Shown: positions 48,504 through 57,476 of the stretch, piece after piece | Numbering within the stretch: the stretch's first letter is position 1 | Layout of the letters: each line of letters begins with the position of its first letter | Source of the DNA: Pseudomonas sp. H3(2019) | GTDB lineage: Bacteria; Pseudomonadota; Gammaproteobacteria; Pseudomonadales; Pseudomonadaceae | Direction of reading: 5' to 3' | DNA length: 64,000 nt | NCBI RefSeq assembly: GCF_007713465.1 | Contig: NZ_VMSG01000009.1 | Span: forward strand, 1-64,000 | Made by a program: the position numbers and the translations under genes | The notes under the pieces: generated by a model | Seen by the model: the letters and a program-made list of their open reading frames with translations, nothing else | The model's database searches: none | Told to the model about the DNA's origin: nothing

Positions 48504-49817
48504 ATGCTCAGATGGTGCTCGCGCTCAATCTTCCTTCAAGTTGTCCTTGGACTGGTGCTCGGCATCATCTGCGGACTGACCCTTCCCGAATACTCCGCCC
48601 AGTTAAAACCCCTCGGCGACGGCTTCATCAAACTGATCAAAATGCTCATCGGCCTGATCGTGTTCTGCGTGGTGGTCAGCGGCATTTCCGGCGCTGGCGA
48701 CCTGAAAAAGGTCGGACGCATCGGCCTCAAATCGGTGATCTACTTCGAAGTGCTGACCACCATCGCCCTGGTGATCGGTCTGGTGTTCGCGTTCAGTACC
48801 GGTATCGGCAGCGGCGCGAACATTCATCTGGATCAGCTTTCCACCGCCGACATGGGCGATATCGCCCAGCGCGGCCAGCACATGCACACCACCACTCAGT
48901 TTCTGATGGACCTGATCCCGACCTCGGTGATTGGCGCCTTTGCCGACAACAACATCTTGCAGGTGCTGCTGTTCTCGGTCTTGTTTGGCAGTGCGCTGAA
49001 CCTGGTGGGTGAAGCGGCGTCGGGGATCTCGCGACTGATCAACGAGCTCAGCCATGTGATCTTCCGCATCATGGGCATGATCGTACGTCTGGCACCGATT
49101 GGTGTGTTTGGTGCGATTGCCTTCACCACCAGCAAATATGGCCTGGACTCCCTGCAACACCTGGGCAGCCTGATCGGCCTGTTCTACCTGACGTGTACGG
49201 TGTTCGTGTCGTTGATCCTGGGGCTGGTGATGCGCCTTTCCGGCCTGCGGCTGCTGCCATTTCTCAAATACCTGCGCGAAGAGTTGCTGATCGTCCTGGG
49301 CACCGCCTCCTCTGACGCCGTGCTCCCGCAGATCATGCGCAAACTGGAGCACCTGGGCATCGGTAGCTCGACAGTTGGCCTGGTGATTCCAACCGGTTAT
49401 TCGTTCAACCTCGATGGTTTTTCGATCTACCTGACCCTGGCCATCGTGTTTATCGCCAACGCCACCGGCACACCACTGGCCATGAGCGATTTGCTGACCA
49501 TCCTGCTGGTCTCGCTGATCACCTCCAAAGGTGCCCACGGCATTCCCGGCTCGGCCCTGGTGATTCTGGCGGCGACCCTGACCGCGATCCCGGCGATTCC
49601 GGTGGTGGGCCTGGTGCTGGTATTGGCAGTGGACTGGTTCATGGGCATTGGCCGGGCACTGACCAACCTGATCGGTAACTGTGTCGCCACCGTGGCCATC
49701 GCCCGCTGGGAAAAAGACATCGATGTCCAGCGTGCCAACAAGGTACTGTCCGGCGAGCAGGGTTACACCTTCCAGTCGCGTAAATCAGCACCGCCCGCGC
49801 ATCAGCAAGAATTTTGA
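48504..49817 (+). CDS. DctA-type dicarboxylate/amino acid:cation symporter
   Basis: A 437-residue inner-membrane symporter of the DAACS family. Eight helices and the two re-entrant hairpins can be placed; signature motifs are GTASSDAVLPQIM (HP1), PTGYSFNLDGFSIYLTLA and ITSKGAHGIPGSALVILAATL (HP2). PTGYSFNLDG is closest to DctA, pointing to C4-dicarboxylate rather than glutamate, but the substrate is not proven. The start ATG follows a weak site (AGGATTCCTCCC). It is preceded by two GntR-type operators and followed by two GntR genes, so it is probably induced by its own substrate. Confidence 0.88.
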   Translation: MLRWCSRSIFLQVVLGLVLGIICGLTLPEYSAQLKPLGDGFIKLIKMLIGLIVFCVVVSGISGAGDLKKVGRIGLKSVIYFEVLTTIALVIGLVFAFSTGIGSGANIHLDQLSTADMGDIAQRGQHMHTTTQFLMDLIPTSVIGAFADNNILQVLLFSVLFGSALNLVGEAASGISRLINELSHVIFRIMGMIVRLAPIGVFGAIAFTTSKYGLDSLQHLGSLIGLFYLTCTVFVSLILGLVMRLSGLRLLPFLKYLREELLIVLGTASSDAVLPQIMRKLEHLGIGSSTVGLVIPTGYSFNLDGFSIYLTLAIVFIANATGTPLAMSDLLTILLVSLITSKGAHGIPGSALVILAATLTAIPAIPVVGLVLVLAVDWFMGIGRALTNLIGNCVATVAIARWEKDIDVQRANKVLSGEQGYTFQSRKSAPPAHQQEF

Positions 49818-49825
49818 CCGAACCT

Positions 49826-49850
49826 TGTGCCTGTCACTGGCAGGCACAAC
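49826..49850. repeat. Hairpin between the dctA-like gene and its regulator
   Basis: TTGTGCCTG, 7 nt, CAGGCACAA is a perfect 9-bp stem starting 9 nt after the transporter stop. No T run follows, so it is more likely an mRNA-stabilising or partial terminator structure. Confidence 0.55.
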
Positions 49851-49885
49851 AACTCAGCGTTTTACCGTCTCTCATGGAGCGAACA

Positions 49886-50590
49886 GTGATTACCTCGTCG
49901 ACAGTTGTAAATTCAGTGGTTGAAAAGCTTCGCGCCGCGTTGGCGCGCGGGCAGTGGCGCTCGGGCGATATGTTGCCGGGGCAACGCGAACTGGCTGAAC
50001 AACTGGGTATCAGCCGGCCTAGCCTGCGTGAAGCGGTGATCGTGCTGGAAACCCTCGGCCTGGTGCGCTCCATGCCCGGCAAAGGCGTGGTGGTGCTTGA
50101 GGCCAACCTGAACGACGCGCCAGCCAACGACAGTGGCGTAGCCGGCGCCAGTCTCGAGGATGTGCTGCAACTGCGTTACACCCTCGAACCGTTCATTGTC
50201 GGATTGGTTGCCCAGTCCATCAGCAGCAAGGAAATCGGCCAACTGCGCCTGACGCTGATGGACATGCGCGAAGCCCTCGAAGCCAACGACAGCGAAGCCG
50301 GAATGAACGCCTACATCGCATTCCACGAAGAACTGTTCACCCTGACCTCGAACCCGATCTTCCAGAACGTCGTGCAGCAAACCAGCAACGCTCTCAAACA
50401 GAGCGCCGAGATGCTGCGCAATTCGCCGGAACATTTGGCCGGGCGCCTGGAAGAAAACGAAGCCGTGGTCCGCGCGATCCGCAGTAAAAACAGTGCCCTG
50501 GCCAGCGCCGAAATGCGCCGGCACATTCTTCAGGAAGGGGAACGCATGGGCATTGAAATGAATATCCCGGACGACAATCTGGGCCAATAA
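49886..50590 (+). CDS. GntR/FadR (FCD) family transcriptional regulator
   Basis: A 234-residue repressor-type regulator. The N-terminal winged HTH (about 5–75) has SVVEKLRAALARGQWRSGDMLPGQRELAEQLGISRPSLREAVIVLE; the FCD ligand domain follows (about 95–225), with metal/acid-binding His and Asp/Asn in the family positions (YIAFHEELF, MRRHILQEG). A GTG at 49886 has GGAG 8 nt upstream; the ATG at 49874 is an alternative. The nearby operators have the FadR-type consensus, so it likely controls the upstream dctA-like transporter. The ligand is unknown; a C4- or hydroxy-acid is plausible. Confidence 0.88.
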   Translation: MITSSTVVNSVVEKLRAALARGQWRSGDMLPGQRELAEQLGISRPSLREAVIVLETLGLVRSMPGKGVVVLEANLNDAPANDSGVAGASLEDVLQLRYTLEPFIVGLVAQSISSKEIGQLRLTLMDMREALEANDSEAGMNAYIAFHEELFTLTSNPIFQNVVQQTSNALKQSAEMLRNSPEHLAGRLEENEAVVRAIRSKNSALASAEMRRHILQEGERMGIEMNIPDDNLGQ

Positions 50591-50633
50591 CTGCTTGTAG
50601 AACCCCTATCGGCAACCGGACTGGAGACAGGCC

Positions 50634-51356
50634 ATGAGTTCCTACGCCTTGAAGAATCCCGTTTTCTCGATTTCCGCCGCCCTGCCCTTGCGCCGCCAGA
50701 GCGAAAAGAAGCGTTGCGTCGATGACATCTATCCGCAGATTTTCGACGCCATTCTCGAACAACGCATCGCCCCGGCCAGCCGCTTCACCGAAGAAAGCCT
50801 TGGCCAGGCATTCGGTGTCAGCCGCAGCATCATCCGCCAGGTACTGGCGCGATTGTCCCATCAGCAAGTGGTCATCCTGCGGCCCAATCATCGTCCGCAA
50901 GTTGCTGCCCCCGATGCCGAACAAACCCGCCAGATACTCCACGCCCGCAGGCTGACTGAAACCACCCTGGTGCGACTGGCCTGCCAGCAACCGACTTCCC
51001 GGCATCTGCCGCAGTTACACGAACTGATCGAACGCGAACGCCGCTGTATCGAGCAAAACCAGCGTGGGCCGGCGATTCGCCTGTCGGGTGAGTTCCATCT
51101 GCAACTGGCGCAAGTTGCCGGCAACGCACCGCTGGCACAATTTCTTGGTAGCCTGGTGCCGCTGACATCGCTGGCTATCGCCTGCTACGAAGAACAGTCG
51201 CCCAGTCATTGTGCGTGGCAGGAGCATGCGGCGATTGTCGAGGCGATAGAGCGCGGAGACGCCAAGGCTGCCGTGGGGTTGATGACCGAGCACCTGGATC
51301 ATCTTGAGGAGAAATTGCTGAGCCCGGAATCGGCCCCTGATAGCGTCGCCGGTTAG
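50634..51356 (+). CDS. Second GntR family (FCD) transcriptional regulator
   Basis: A 240-residue regulator with a 25-residue N-terminal extension, then a GntR HTH (IYPQIFDAILEQRIAPASRFTEESLGQAFGVSRSIIRQVLARL) and an FCD domain with FHLQLAQVAGNAPL and HAAIVEAIERGDAKAAVGLMTEHL. GGAGACAGGCC precedes the ATG. It is 43 bp after the first GntR gene and could be cotranscribed, although the two are only distantly related. Its target is unknown. Confidence 0.86.
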   Translation: MSSYALKNPVFSISAALPLRRQSEKKRCVDDIYPQIFDAILEQRIAPASRFTEESLGQAFGVSRSIIRQVLARLSHQQVVILRPNHRPQVAAPDAEQTRQILHARRLTETTLVRLACQQPTSRHLPQLHELIERERRCIEQNQRGPAIRLSGEFHLQLAQVAGNAPLAQFLGSLVPLTSLAIACYEEQSPSHCAWQEHAAIVEAIERGDAKAAVGLMTEHLDHLEEKLLSPESAPDSVAG

Positions 51357-51361
51357 ATCGC

Positions 51362-51430
51362 CATCGCGGGCACGCCTTGCTCCTACAAGTGATACGCACG
51401 CCTTGCAGGAGCAAGGCTTGCCCGCGATGA
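51362..51430. repeat. Paired REP elements, variant type
   Basis: CATCGCGGGCACGCCTTGCTCCTAC and its inverted partner GCAGGAGCAAGGCTTGCCCGCGATG flank about 20 bp between the convergent second gntR and cobW-like genes. The sequence core (GGGCAAGC) differs from the GAGCGAGC type elsewhere. Confidence 0.85.
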
Positions 51431-51460
51431 CGGCCTCAAACACACAGAAGATATCCGACC

Positions 51461-52432
51461 TTACTCCGCAGCAACCCGCGCAAACCCCTCGCGAATCTTC
51501 TCTTCCGGCAGATCATCGGCAATAAACACGATCACACTTTCCCGCGCGTCATCCTCGGCCCACTCGGTATCCCAGTCAAAACCGTACAACTTCAGCACTC
51601 CCTGAAACACCATGCGCCGAGGTTCGCCGACAATGTTCAGCACCCCTTTGTAGCGCAGCAGTTGCTTGCCGTGGTCTTCCAGCAGTTCGTTCATGAACTC
51701 GCTGAGCTTGTCGATATCCAGCGGTTTGTCGGTCCGCAGCACCAGGCTCGAGATGCGGTCGATAGACGGCGCCTTGCCCACCGGGCGCAGGCTTACACCA
51801 CCGCCGAGGTCGGCGTTGAGATTGAAACCACGCACGTCGAGCAACTCGGCCAGATCGATCTTGCCATGTTCGACGACACGGATCGGCGCCCGACGATTGA
51901 TGCGGGTCAGACGTTCGCTCAGCGCGTTGAACGTCACCTCGTCGACCAGATCGCGCTTGCTCACCAGCAAGCGGTCGGCAAAGCCAATCTGCGCCTGGGC
52001 GATGGTCTGGGTCAGGTGCTGCTCGGCGTGCGCTGCATCGACCAAGGTGATGATGCCGTCGAGGATGTAGCGCTCGCGCAGCTCTTCATCGATGAAGAAG
52101 GTCTGCGCCACCGGTGCCGGATCGGCCAGGCCGGTGCATTCGATCACCAGACGGTCGAAGGCGATTTCGCCGCTGTCCAGGCGTTCCAGCAACAGGTACA
52201 GGGCCTTGGTCAGGTCGGTGTGAATGGTGCAGCAGACACAACCGTTGGACAGTGTCATGACTTGCACCGGCTCATCGCCCAAGAGCTGGGTGTCAATGCC
52301 GGCGTCGCTGAATTCGTTTTCGATCACGGCGATTTTCAGGCCGTGCTCGGCTTTGAGCAGATGACGCAGCAGCGTGGTTTTGCCGGCGCCGAGAAAGCCG
52401 CTGAGAACGGTTACCGGGATGGGAGAGGACAA
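51461..52432 (-). CDS. yjiA: COG0523 GTPase of the YjiA/CobW family
   Basis: A 323-residue metallochaperone-type GTPase. VLSGFLGAGKTTLLRHLL is the Walker A, NGCVCCTIHTDL the CxCC metal-binding motif, CTGLADP Walker B, and SKRDLVD the base-recognition motif. A C-terminal CobW_C domain (about 215–310) completes it. Family members deliver zinc, cobalt or other metals. The gene follows ybdD/yjiX and cstA on the same strand, like E. coli yjiY(btsT)-yjiX-yjiA, so YjiA is the best match. A REP pair separates it from yjiX by 177 bp. Confidence 0.9.
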   Translation of the reverse strand: MSSPIPVTVLSGFLGAGKTTLLRHLLKAEHGLKIAVIENEFSDAGIDTQLLGDEPVQVMTLSNGCVCCTIHTDLTKALYLLLERLDSGEIAFDRLVIECTGLADPAPVAQTFFIDEELRERYILDGIITLVDAAHAEQHLTQTIAQAQIGFADRLLVSKRDLVDEVTFNALSERLTRINRRAPIRVVEHGKIDLAELLDVRGFNLNADLGGGVSLRPVGKAPSIDRISSLVLRTDKPLDIDKLSEFMNELLEDHGKQLLRYKGVLNIVGEPRRMVFQGVLKLYGFDWDTEWAEDDARESVIVFIADDLPEEKIREGFARVAAE

Positions 52433-52462
52433 ACTCGATCTCCTTCAACTACACAAATAAAA

Positions 52463-52580
52463 ATGGGAGCAGGCTTTTTGTGGGAGCGAGCTTGCTCGCG
52501 ATGCAGACAACTCGGTTTATCGCCAACACCGAGGTGATGCCATCGCGAGCAAGCTCGCTCCCACACAAGTCTGCTCCCAC
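52463..52580. repeat. Extended paired REP element (REPIN)
   Basis: The core arms TGTGGGAGCGAGCTTGCTCG at 52480–52503 and their inverse at 52540–52566 are flanked by a second, outer inverted match (TGGGAGCAGGCTTTTTG against CAAGTCTGCTCCCA). The result is a nested dyad of about 118 bp between ybdD and the yjiA-like gene. Confidence 0.85.
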
Positions 52581-52609
52581 GTCAGATCTGACAACCCGCC
52601 GTCAGCGGG

Positions 52610-52807
52610 TCAACAGCACTTCGGCCCACCCTTGCCACCGTAACGAGCCTCCTGACGTTCCCGAAAGAACGCCTCGTAGCTCATCACCGGTTTGTCCGGG
52701 TGCTTGGTGTGCATATGCTCGACGTAGGTGTCGTAGTCGGGCATGCCGACCATCAGGCGTGCGGCCTGACCGAGGTATTTACCGAGGCGACTCAAGTCAT
52801 TGAACAT
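52610..52807 (-). CDS. yjiX: YbdD/YjiX family protein
   Basis: A 65-residue protein with [49 protein letters not shown] and a C-terminal KCC. These match the YbdD/YjiX family, always found beside CstA/BtsT-type transporters and suspected to be needed for their activity. It starts 15 bp after the cstA stop, in the same operon. Confidence 0.93.
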   Translation of the reverse strand: MFNDLSRLGKYLGQAARLMVGMPDYDTYVEHMHTKHPDKPVMSYEAFFRERQEARYGGKGGPKCC

Positions 52808-52822
52808 GTTTGCAACCCTCGA

Positions 52823-54889
52823 TTACGCTTCTGGAATAGCCTGGAATGGCGATTCTTTATCCGTGCGTTCTTTGCTGCCCCAGGCGGAAATACCGACCTT
52901 GATCGCATAGAACAGGATGCTGAAGACCACGAACAGGAACAGCGCCGTCAGCGTTGCGTTGGTGTAGGCGTTGTAGATCACGTGCTGCATCTGCGTGATG
53001 TCCTTGGCCGGCGCGAGGATCTGACCGTTGGCCAGGGCATCGCTGTATTTTTTGGCCAGCGACAGGAAGCCGATCGCCGGGTTGGCGTCGAACAGCTTGA
53101 TGAAGCCTGCGGTGGTGGTGCAGATCAGCAGCCAGGCGGCTGGCAGCAAGGTCACCCAGATGTAGCGCTGGCGTTTCATTTTGATCAGCACCACGGTGCC
53201 GAGCATCAGCGCGATACCGGCCAGCATCTGGTTCGAGATACCGAACAGCGGCCACAAGGTGTTGATCCCCCCCAGCGGGTCGATCACGCCCTGATACAGC
53301 AGGTAGCCCCACATTGCCACGCAACCGGCGGTCGCGATCAGGTTGGCGGTCCAGGACTCGGTACGTTTAAGCGCTGGAACGAAGGAGCCGAGCAAATCCT
53401 GCAGCATGAAACGCCCGGCACGGGTGCCGGCGTCGACCGCCGTCAGGATGAACAGCGCTTCGAACAGGATCGCGAAGTGATACCAGAACGCCATGGTGTT
53501 TTCACCCGGCAGAACGCTGTGCAGGATCTGCGCGATGCCGACCGCCAGGGTCGGCGCACCGCCGGCGCGAGCCAGAACGGTGGTTTCACCAATATCCTTG
53601 GCCACCGCTTGCAGCGCTTCGGGCGTAATCGCAAAGCCCCAGCTGCTGACTGTTTGCGCGACTTGCATCACGTCACCGCCGACGATCGCCGCCGGGCTGT
53701 TCATGGCGAAGTACACGCCCGGCTCGATCACCGAAGCCGCCACCATCGCCATGATGGCCACGAAGGACTCCATCAGCATGCCACCGTAACCGATGTAACG
53801 GGCATGACCTTCACTCGCCAACAGTTTCGGCGTGGTCCCCGAAGCAATCAAGGCGTGGAAACCCGAGACCGCGCCACAGGCAATGGTGATGAACAGGAAC
53901 GGGAACAGACCGCCCTTCCACACCGGCCCGGTGCCATCGATGAACTGGGTCAACGCCGGCATTTTCAGCTCGGGCATGGTGATCAGGATACCAATCGCCA
54001 GGGCGACAATGGTACCGATCTTGAGGAAGGTCGACAGGTAGTCGCGCGGTGCCAGGATCAGCCAGACCGGCAATACTGCCGCGACGAAACCATAACCGAT
54101 CAGCATCCAGGTGATCTGGATCCCGGTGAAGCTGAACGCCTTGGCCCAGACCGGATCAGCGGCAATCTGCCCGCCCAGCCAGATCGAGCCGAGCAACAGC
54201 AGCACGCCGACGATGGAGATTTCACCGATGCGGCCCGGGCGGATGTAGCGCATGTACACGCCCATGAACATCGCGATCGGGATGGTCGCCATCACTGTGA
54301 AAATGCCCCACGGACTTTCGGCCAGGGCCTTGACCACGATCAGCGCCAGCACCGCGAGGATGATGATCATGATCAGGAAGCAGCCGAACAGCGCGATGGT
54401 CCCGGGAATCTGCCCCATTTCTTCACGGACCATGTCGCCCAGGGAGCGGCCGTTGCGGCGGGTCGACATGAACAGGACCATGAAGTCCTGAACGGCACCG
54501 GCCAGCACCACGCCGGCGATCAGCCAGAGCGTACCGGGCAAATAGCCCATCTGCGCCGCCAACACTGGACCGACTAACGGACCAGCACCCGCGATGGCCG
54601 CGAAGTGGTGACCGAAAAGAATGTGTTTATTGGTTGGCACGTAGTCCAGACCGTCGTTGTTGACGACAGCTGGGGTGGCTCGCAGTGGATTGAGCTGCAT
54701 CACATTATTGGCAATGAACAGACTGTAGTAACGGTAAGCGACCAGGTAGATGGCCACTGCCGCGACCACAATCCACAAGGCATTGATCGCCTCGCCTCGC
54801 CGCAAAGCCACTACGCCCAAGGCACAGGCGCCTACAATTGCCAGCAACAGCCAGGGTAAGTGGCGCAGCAGGCTATTATTATTTTTCAT
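52823..54889 (-). CDS. cstA: CstA/BtsT family pyruvate (peptide) transporter
   Basis: A 688-residue inner-membrane protein with about 16–18 helices. The family motifs are YVPTNKHILFGHHFAAIAGAGPLVGPVLAAQMGY near the start and SGTTPKLLASEGHARYIGYGGMLMES in the middle. E. coli relatives CstA and BtsT import pyruvate and perhaps peptides. The ATG at 54889 gives MKNNNSLLRHLPW; the frame is open far upstream but without support. It forms an operon with yjiX and probably the yjiA-like GTPase. No BtsS/BtsR-type regulators are adjacent. Confidence 0.94.
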   Translation of the reverse strand: MKNNNSLLRHLPWLLLAIVGACALGVVALRRGEAINALWIVVAAVAIYLVAYRYYSLFIANNVMQLNPLRATPAVVNNDGLDYVPTNKHILFGHHFAAIAGAGPLVGPVLAAQMGYLPGTLWLIAGVVLAGAVQDFMVLFMSTRRNGRSLGDMVREEMGQIPGTIALFGCFLIMIIILAVLALIVVKALAESPWGIFTVMATIPIAMFMGVYMRYIRPGRIGEISIVGVLLLLGSIWLGGQIAADPVWAKAFSFTGIQITWMLIGYGFVAAVLPVWLILAPRDYLSTFLKIGTIVALAIGILITMPELKMPALTQFIDGTGPVWKGGLFPFLFITIACGAVSGFHALIASGTTPKLLASEGHARYIGYGGMLMESFVAIMAMVAASVIEPGVYFAMNSPAAIVGGDVMQVAQTVSSWGFAITPEALQAVAKDIGETTVLARAGGAPTLAVGIAQILHSVLPGENTMAFWYHFAILFEALFILTAVDAGTRAGRFMLQDLLGSFVPALKRTESWTANLIATAGCVAMWGYLLYQGVIDPLGGINTLWPLFGISNQMLAGIALMLGTVVLIKMKRQRYIWVTLLPAAWLLICTTTAGFIKLFDANPAIGFLSLAKKYSDALANGQILAPAKDITQMQHVIYNAYTNATLTALFLFVVFSILFYAIKVGISAWGSKERTDKESPFQAIPEA

Positions 54890-55048
54890 TTTCTTATTCC
54901 AGCCAGAGTGGACAAAAAAGACAGTCACCCCGAGTTTAGCGCTACTGGCGCCAAAGACCATACCCCGACATAGGTCGTGAACCCGGCCTTGAGTGGCAGC
55001 CTGTGCGGATGCTGGTCTATAGTCAGCGAACACCCAGAGGATTGCGCC

Positions 55049-55417
55049 ATGAGGGACCACCCCGCCAATCACCGCCGCTTCAAACGCATTGCCTTCGATG
55101 CCAAAACCGAGCTCAGCCAAGGCGAGCATCGCTGGCCGGTGAAACTGCTCGACCTGTCACTCAAGGGCCTGTTGATCGAACGCCCCGAGCCCTGGCTTGG
55201 GGACACAGAGAAGATGTTTTCGGTCGACATTCACCTGAGCAGTGACACCGAGATCCGCATGGATGTGCAACTGTCCCATGACAATAACCACCAGTTAGGC
55301 TTCGTCTGTCGGTACATCGATCTGGAGTCTGTCAGCAAACTGCGACGGCTGGTCGAACTCAACACGGGCGATCAAGCCGAACTTGAGCGGGAGCTGGGCG
55401 CGCTGATCCGCATTTGA
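55049..55417 (+). CDS. Single-domain PilZ c-di-GMP-binding protein
   Basis: A 122-residue protein consisting of one PilZ domain. The two ligand motifs are intact: RxxxR in HRRFKRIAFDA (about 10–20) and DxSxxG in LLDLSLKGLL. It matches PA4608 (MapZ) of P. aeruginosa in size, place and sequence as remembered; MapZ binds c-di-GMP and inhibits the CheR1 methyltransferase. The ATG at 55049 is preferred over an upstream in-frame start. With MorA nearby, it is a second c-di-GMP component in the window. Confidence 0.9.
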   Translation: MRDHPANHRRFKRIAFDAKTELSQGEHRWPVKLLDLSLKGLLIERPEPWLGDTEKMFSVDIHLSSDTEIRMDVQLSHDNNHQLGFVCRYIDLESVSKLRRLVELNTGDQAELERELGALIRI

Positions 55418-55445
55418 CCACCTGCGGTAGCTACGAGGGGTGTGT

Positions 55446-56813
55446 TTATTCGAATAGCGCGTCCAACGCCTGTTCCAGTCGCGTCACCGCGATGATCCGC
55501 AACCCGGCGGGCGCTTCCTTCGGCGCATTGCCCTTGGGCACGATGGCGCGTTTGAAGCCGTGCTTGGCAGCTTCCTTCAAGCGCTCCTGACCACTCGGCA
55601 CCGGCCGCACTTCACCGGACAAGCCAACCTCACCGAACACCAACAGATCATGAGGCAATGGCCGATTGCGCAGGCTGGACATCACGGCCGCCATCAACGC
55701 CAGGTCGGATGCCGTTTCCAGCACCTTGACCCCGCCGACCACGTTGAGGAATACGTCCTGGTCGTGAGTCGGTATACCGCCATGACGGTGCAGCACTGCC
55801 AACAGCATGGCCAGACGATTCTGATCCAGGCCGAGGGTGACACGGCGCGGGTTGGCCAGGTGACTGTCGTCCACCAGCGCCTGAACCTCCACCAGCATCG
55901 GTCGCGTGCCTTCCCACGTCGCCATCACTACGCTGCCCGGCACTTCTTCCTGCGCGCGGGTGAGGAAAATCGCCGAAGGGTTGGAGACTTCCTTCAGGCC
56001 CTTGTCGGTCATACCAAACACGCCCAACTCGTTGACCGCACCGAAGCGGTTTTTCACCGCCCGCAACAGACGCAAGCGTCCATCCGACTCGCCTTCGAAA
56101 TACAGCACCGTGTCGACCATGTGCTCCAGCACTCGGGGCCCCGCCAATGCGCCTTCTTTGGTCACGTGGCCGACGAGGAAAATCGCCGTGCCGCTTTGTT
56201 TCGCGTAACGCACCAGCAATGCCGCGCTTTCGCGAACCTGAGAGACGCCGCCCGGTGCCGATTGCAGTTGCTCGGTGAAAATCGTCTGGATCGAGTCGAT
56301 CACCATGACCTTGGGTTTTTCCACTCGGGCCGTGGCGATGATGGTTTCGATGCAGGTTTCGGTCATGACCCGCAGTTGATCTTGCGGCAAGCCCAGACGT
56401 CGGGCACGCATGGCCACTTGCTGCTGGGACTCTTCGCCCGTGACATAAAGCGCCGGCATCCGGGTTGCGAGGTTGCACAAGGTTTGCAGAAGGATCGTCG
56501 ACTTGCCGATCCCCGGATCACCGCCGATCAACACCACCGAGCCGTCAACCAGACCGCCACCGAGCACCCGATCCAGCTCACCGGACGCGGTGGAGAAGCG
56601 TGGAATTTCTTCCACGCTGACTTCGGCCAGCGTCTTGATCTGCGCCTGCTGCCCGGCCCAGCCGGTTCGACCGCTGGGGGCCGCGGCACCGCCACTTTCC
56701 ACCAGGGTTTCAGTCAGGGTGTTCCAGGCCCCGCATTCGCCGCATTGGCCGGCCCACTTGGGGAAGGTCGAGCCGCACTCGGTGCAGCCGTACATGCGCT
56801 TTGCCTTGGCCAT
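55446..56813 (-). CDS. radA: DNA repair protein RadA (Sms)
   Basis: A 455-residue RecA-like branch-migration helicase for recombination. An N-terminal C4 zinc finger (CTECGSTFPKWAGQCGECGAW) precedes the ATPase with GGDPGIGKST and the RadA-specific KNRFGAVNELG. A C-terminal Lon-protease-like domain (about 310–455) with SLRNRPLPHDLLVFGEVGLSGEVRPV is non-proteolytic. The gene converges on the PilZ gene and lies 45 bp downstream of ankB on the same strand. Confidence 0.97.
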   Translation of the reverse strand: MAKAKRMYGCTECGSTFPKWAGQCGECGAWNTLTETLVESGGAAAPSGRTGWAGQQAQIKTLAEVSVEEIPRFSTASGELDRVLGGGLVDGSVVLIGGDPGIGKSTILLQTLCNLATRMPALYVTGEESQQQVAMRARRLGLPQDQLRVMTETCIETIIATARVEKPKVMVIDSIQTIFTEQLQSAPGGVSQVRESAALLVRYAKQSGTAIFLVGHVTKEGALAGPRVLEHMVDTVLYFEGESDGRLRLLRAVKNRFGAVNELGVFGMTDKGLKEVSNPSAIFLTRAQEEVPGSVVMATWEGTRPMLVEVQALVDDSHLANPRRVTLGLDQNRLAMLLAVLHRHGGIPTHDQDVFLNVVGGVKVLETASDLALMAAVMSSLRNRPLPHDLLVFGEVGLSGEVRPVPSGQERLKEAAKHGFKRAIVPKGNAPKEAPAGLRIIAVTRLEQALDALFE

Positions 56814-56858
56814 CTGAACTCCCGGAAAAAACCGCGATGATAGCTCAGCTGGACACGA

Positions 56859-57413
56859 TCAGCGCGGCGCCGCGGTACGGATTTCGCCCGCGGCCAGACG
56901 CGCGGCGCTGTTACCCAGCGGATCCTCGGCATTCAGGTCGGCCCCCTTGGCAGCCAAGGCGTCGAGCAACTCGAGCCGTTTGAACAGGCCCGCATACATC
57001 GCCGCTGTCTGGCCTGCGCCATTACGTTGCTCCGGGTTGCAATCGGTCGCCAACAGTCGCCGGGCTATTTGCACTTCGCCCTTGAAGATCGCCCCCATCA
57101 GCGCCGTGTTGCCACGCAGGTCCTGGGCGCAGGCATTGGCCCCGGCGCCGAGCAAGCGCTCTACCGCCGCAGACTGACCATGGTAAGCCGCCAGGATCAA
57201 CGCGGTGTAACCCTTGCTGTCGCGAGTCTCGAGGGAATAGCCTGCCTCGATGAACGTCTCGAGCATCGGCACATCGCCGCGACGAGCGGCGTCAAAGTAG
57301 TAATCCTGCAATTGCGCCTTGAGCGCTGCCGGATCCTTGGTCAGGTCGGCACCCGGCTCTGCATAAACGCTGCACGCCAGGCTGGCCAGAAACAGGCAAA
57401 GATACATTCGCAT
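56859..57413 (-). CDS. ankB: Ankyrin repeat protein AnkB
   Basis: A 184-residue protein with a signal peptide MRMYLCLFLASLACSVYA and about four ankyrin repeats (for example DSKGYTALILAAYHGQSAAVERLLGAGAN and LRGNTALMGAIFKGEVQIARRLL). In P. aeruginosa the periplasmic AnkB encoded beside katB supports full KatB catalase activity. The ATG at 57413 has AGGAG 7 nt upstream. A 12-bp hairpin sits directly before this ribosome site, between katB and ankB. Confidence 0.9.
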   Translation of the reverse strand: MRMYLCLFLASLACSVYAEPGADLTKDPAALKAQLQDYYFDAARRGDVPMLETFIEAGYSLETRDSKGYTALILAAYHGQSAAVERLLGAGANACAQDLRGNTALMGAIFKGEVQIARRLLATDCNPEQRNGAGQTAAMYAGLFKRLELLDALAAKGADLNAEDPLGNSAARLAAGEIRTAAPR

Positions 57414-57426
57414 GGCACAGCTCCTG

Positions 57427-57459
57427 GGCTCTCGCACGGCACTGAGTCGTGCGAGAGCC
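57427..57459 (-). promoter_or_regulatory. Stable hairpin between katB and ankB, abutting the ankB ribosome site
   Basis: GGCTCTCGCACG, 9 nt, CGTGCGAGAGCC is a perfect 12-bp stem in the 63-bp intergenic gap. It begins 17 nt after the katB stop and ends 1 nt before the AGGAG of ankB. There is no T run, so it is not a typical terminator. Confidence 0.7.
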
Positions 57460-57476
57460 GGTTGAGGCAATTACGA

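Noticed and set aside
52700..54577. 625-codon open frame antisense to cstA
   Set aside because: It is Asp/His/Gln-rich with no recognisable domain and lies wholly over cstA and yjiX.
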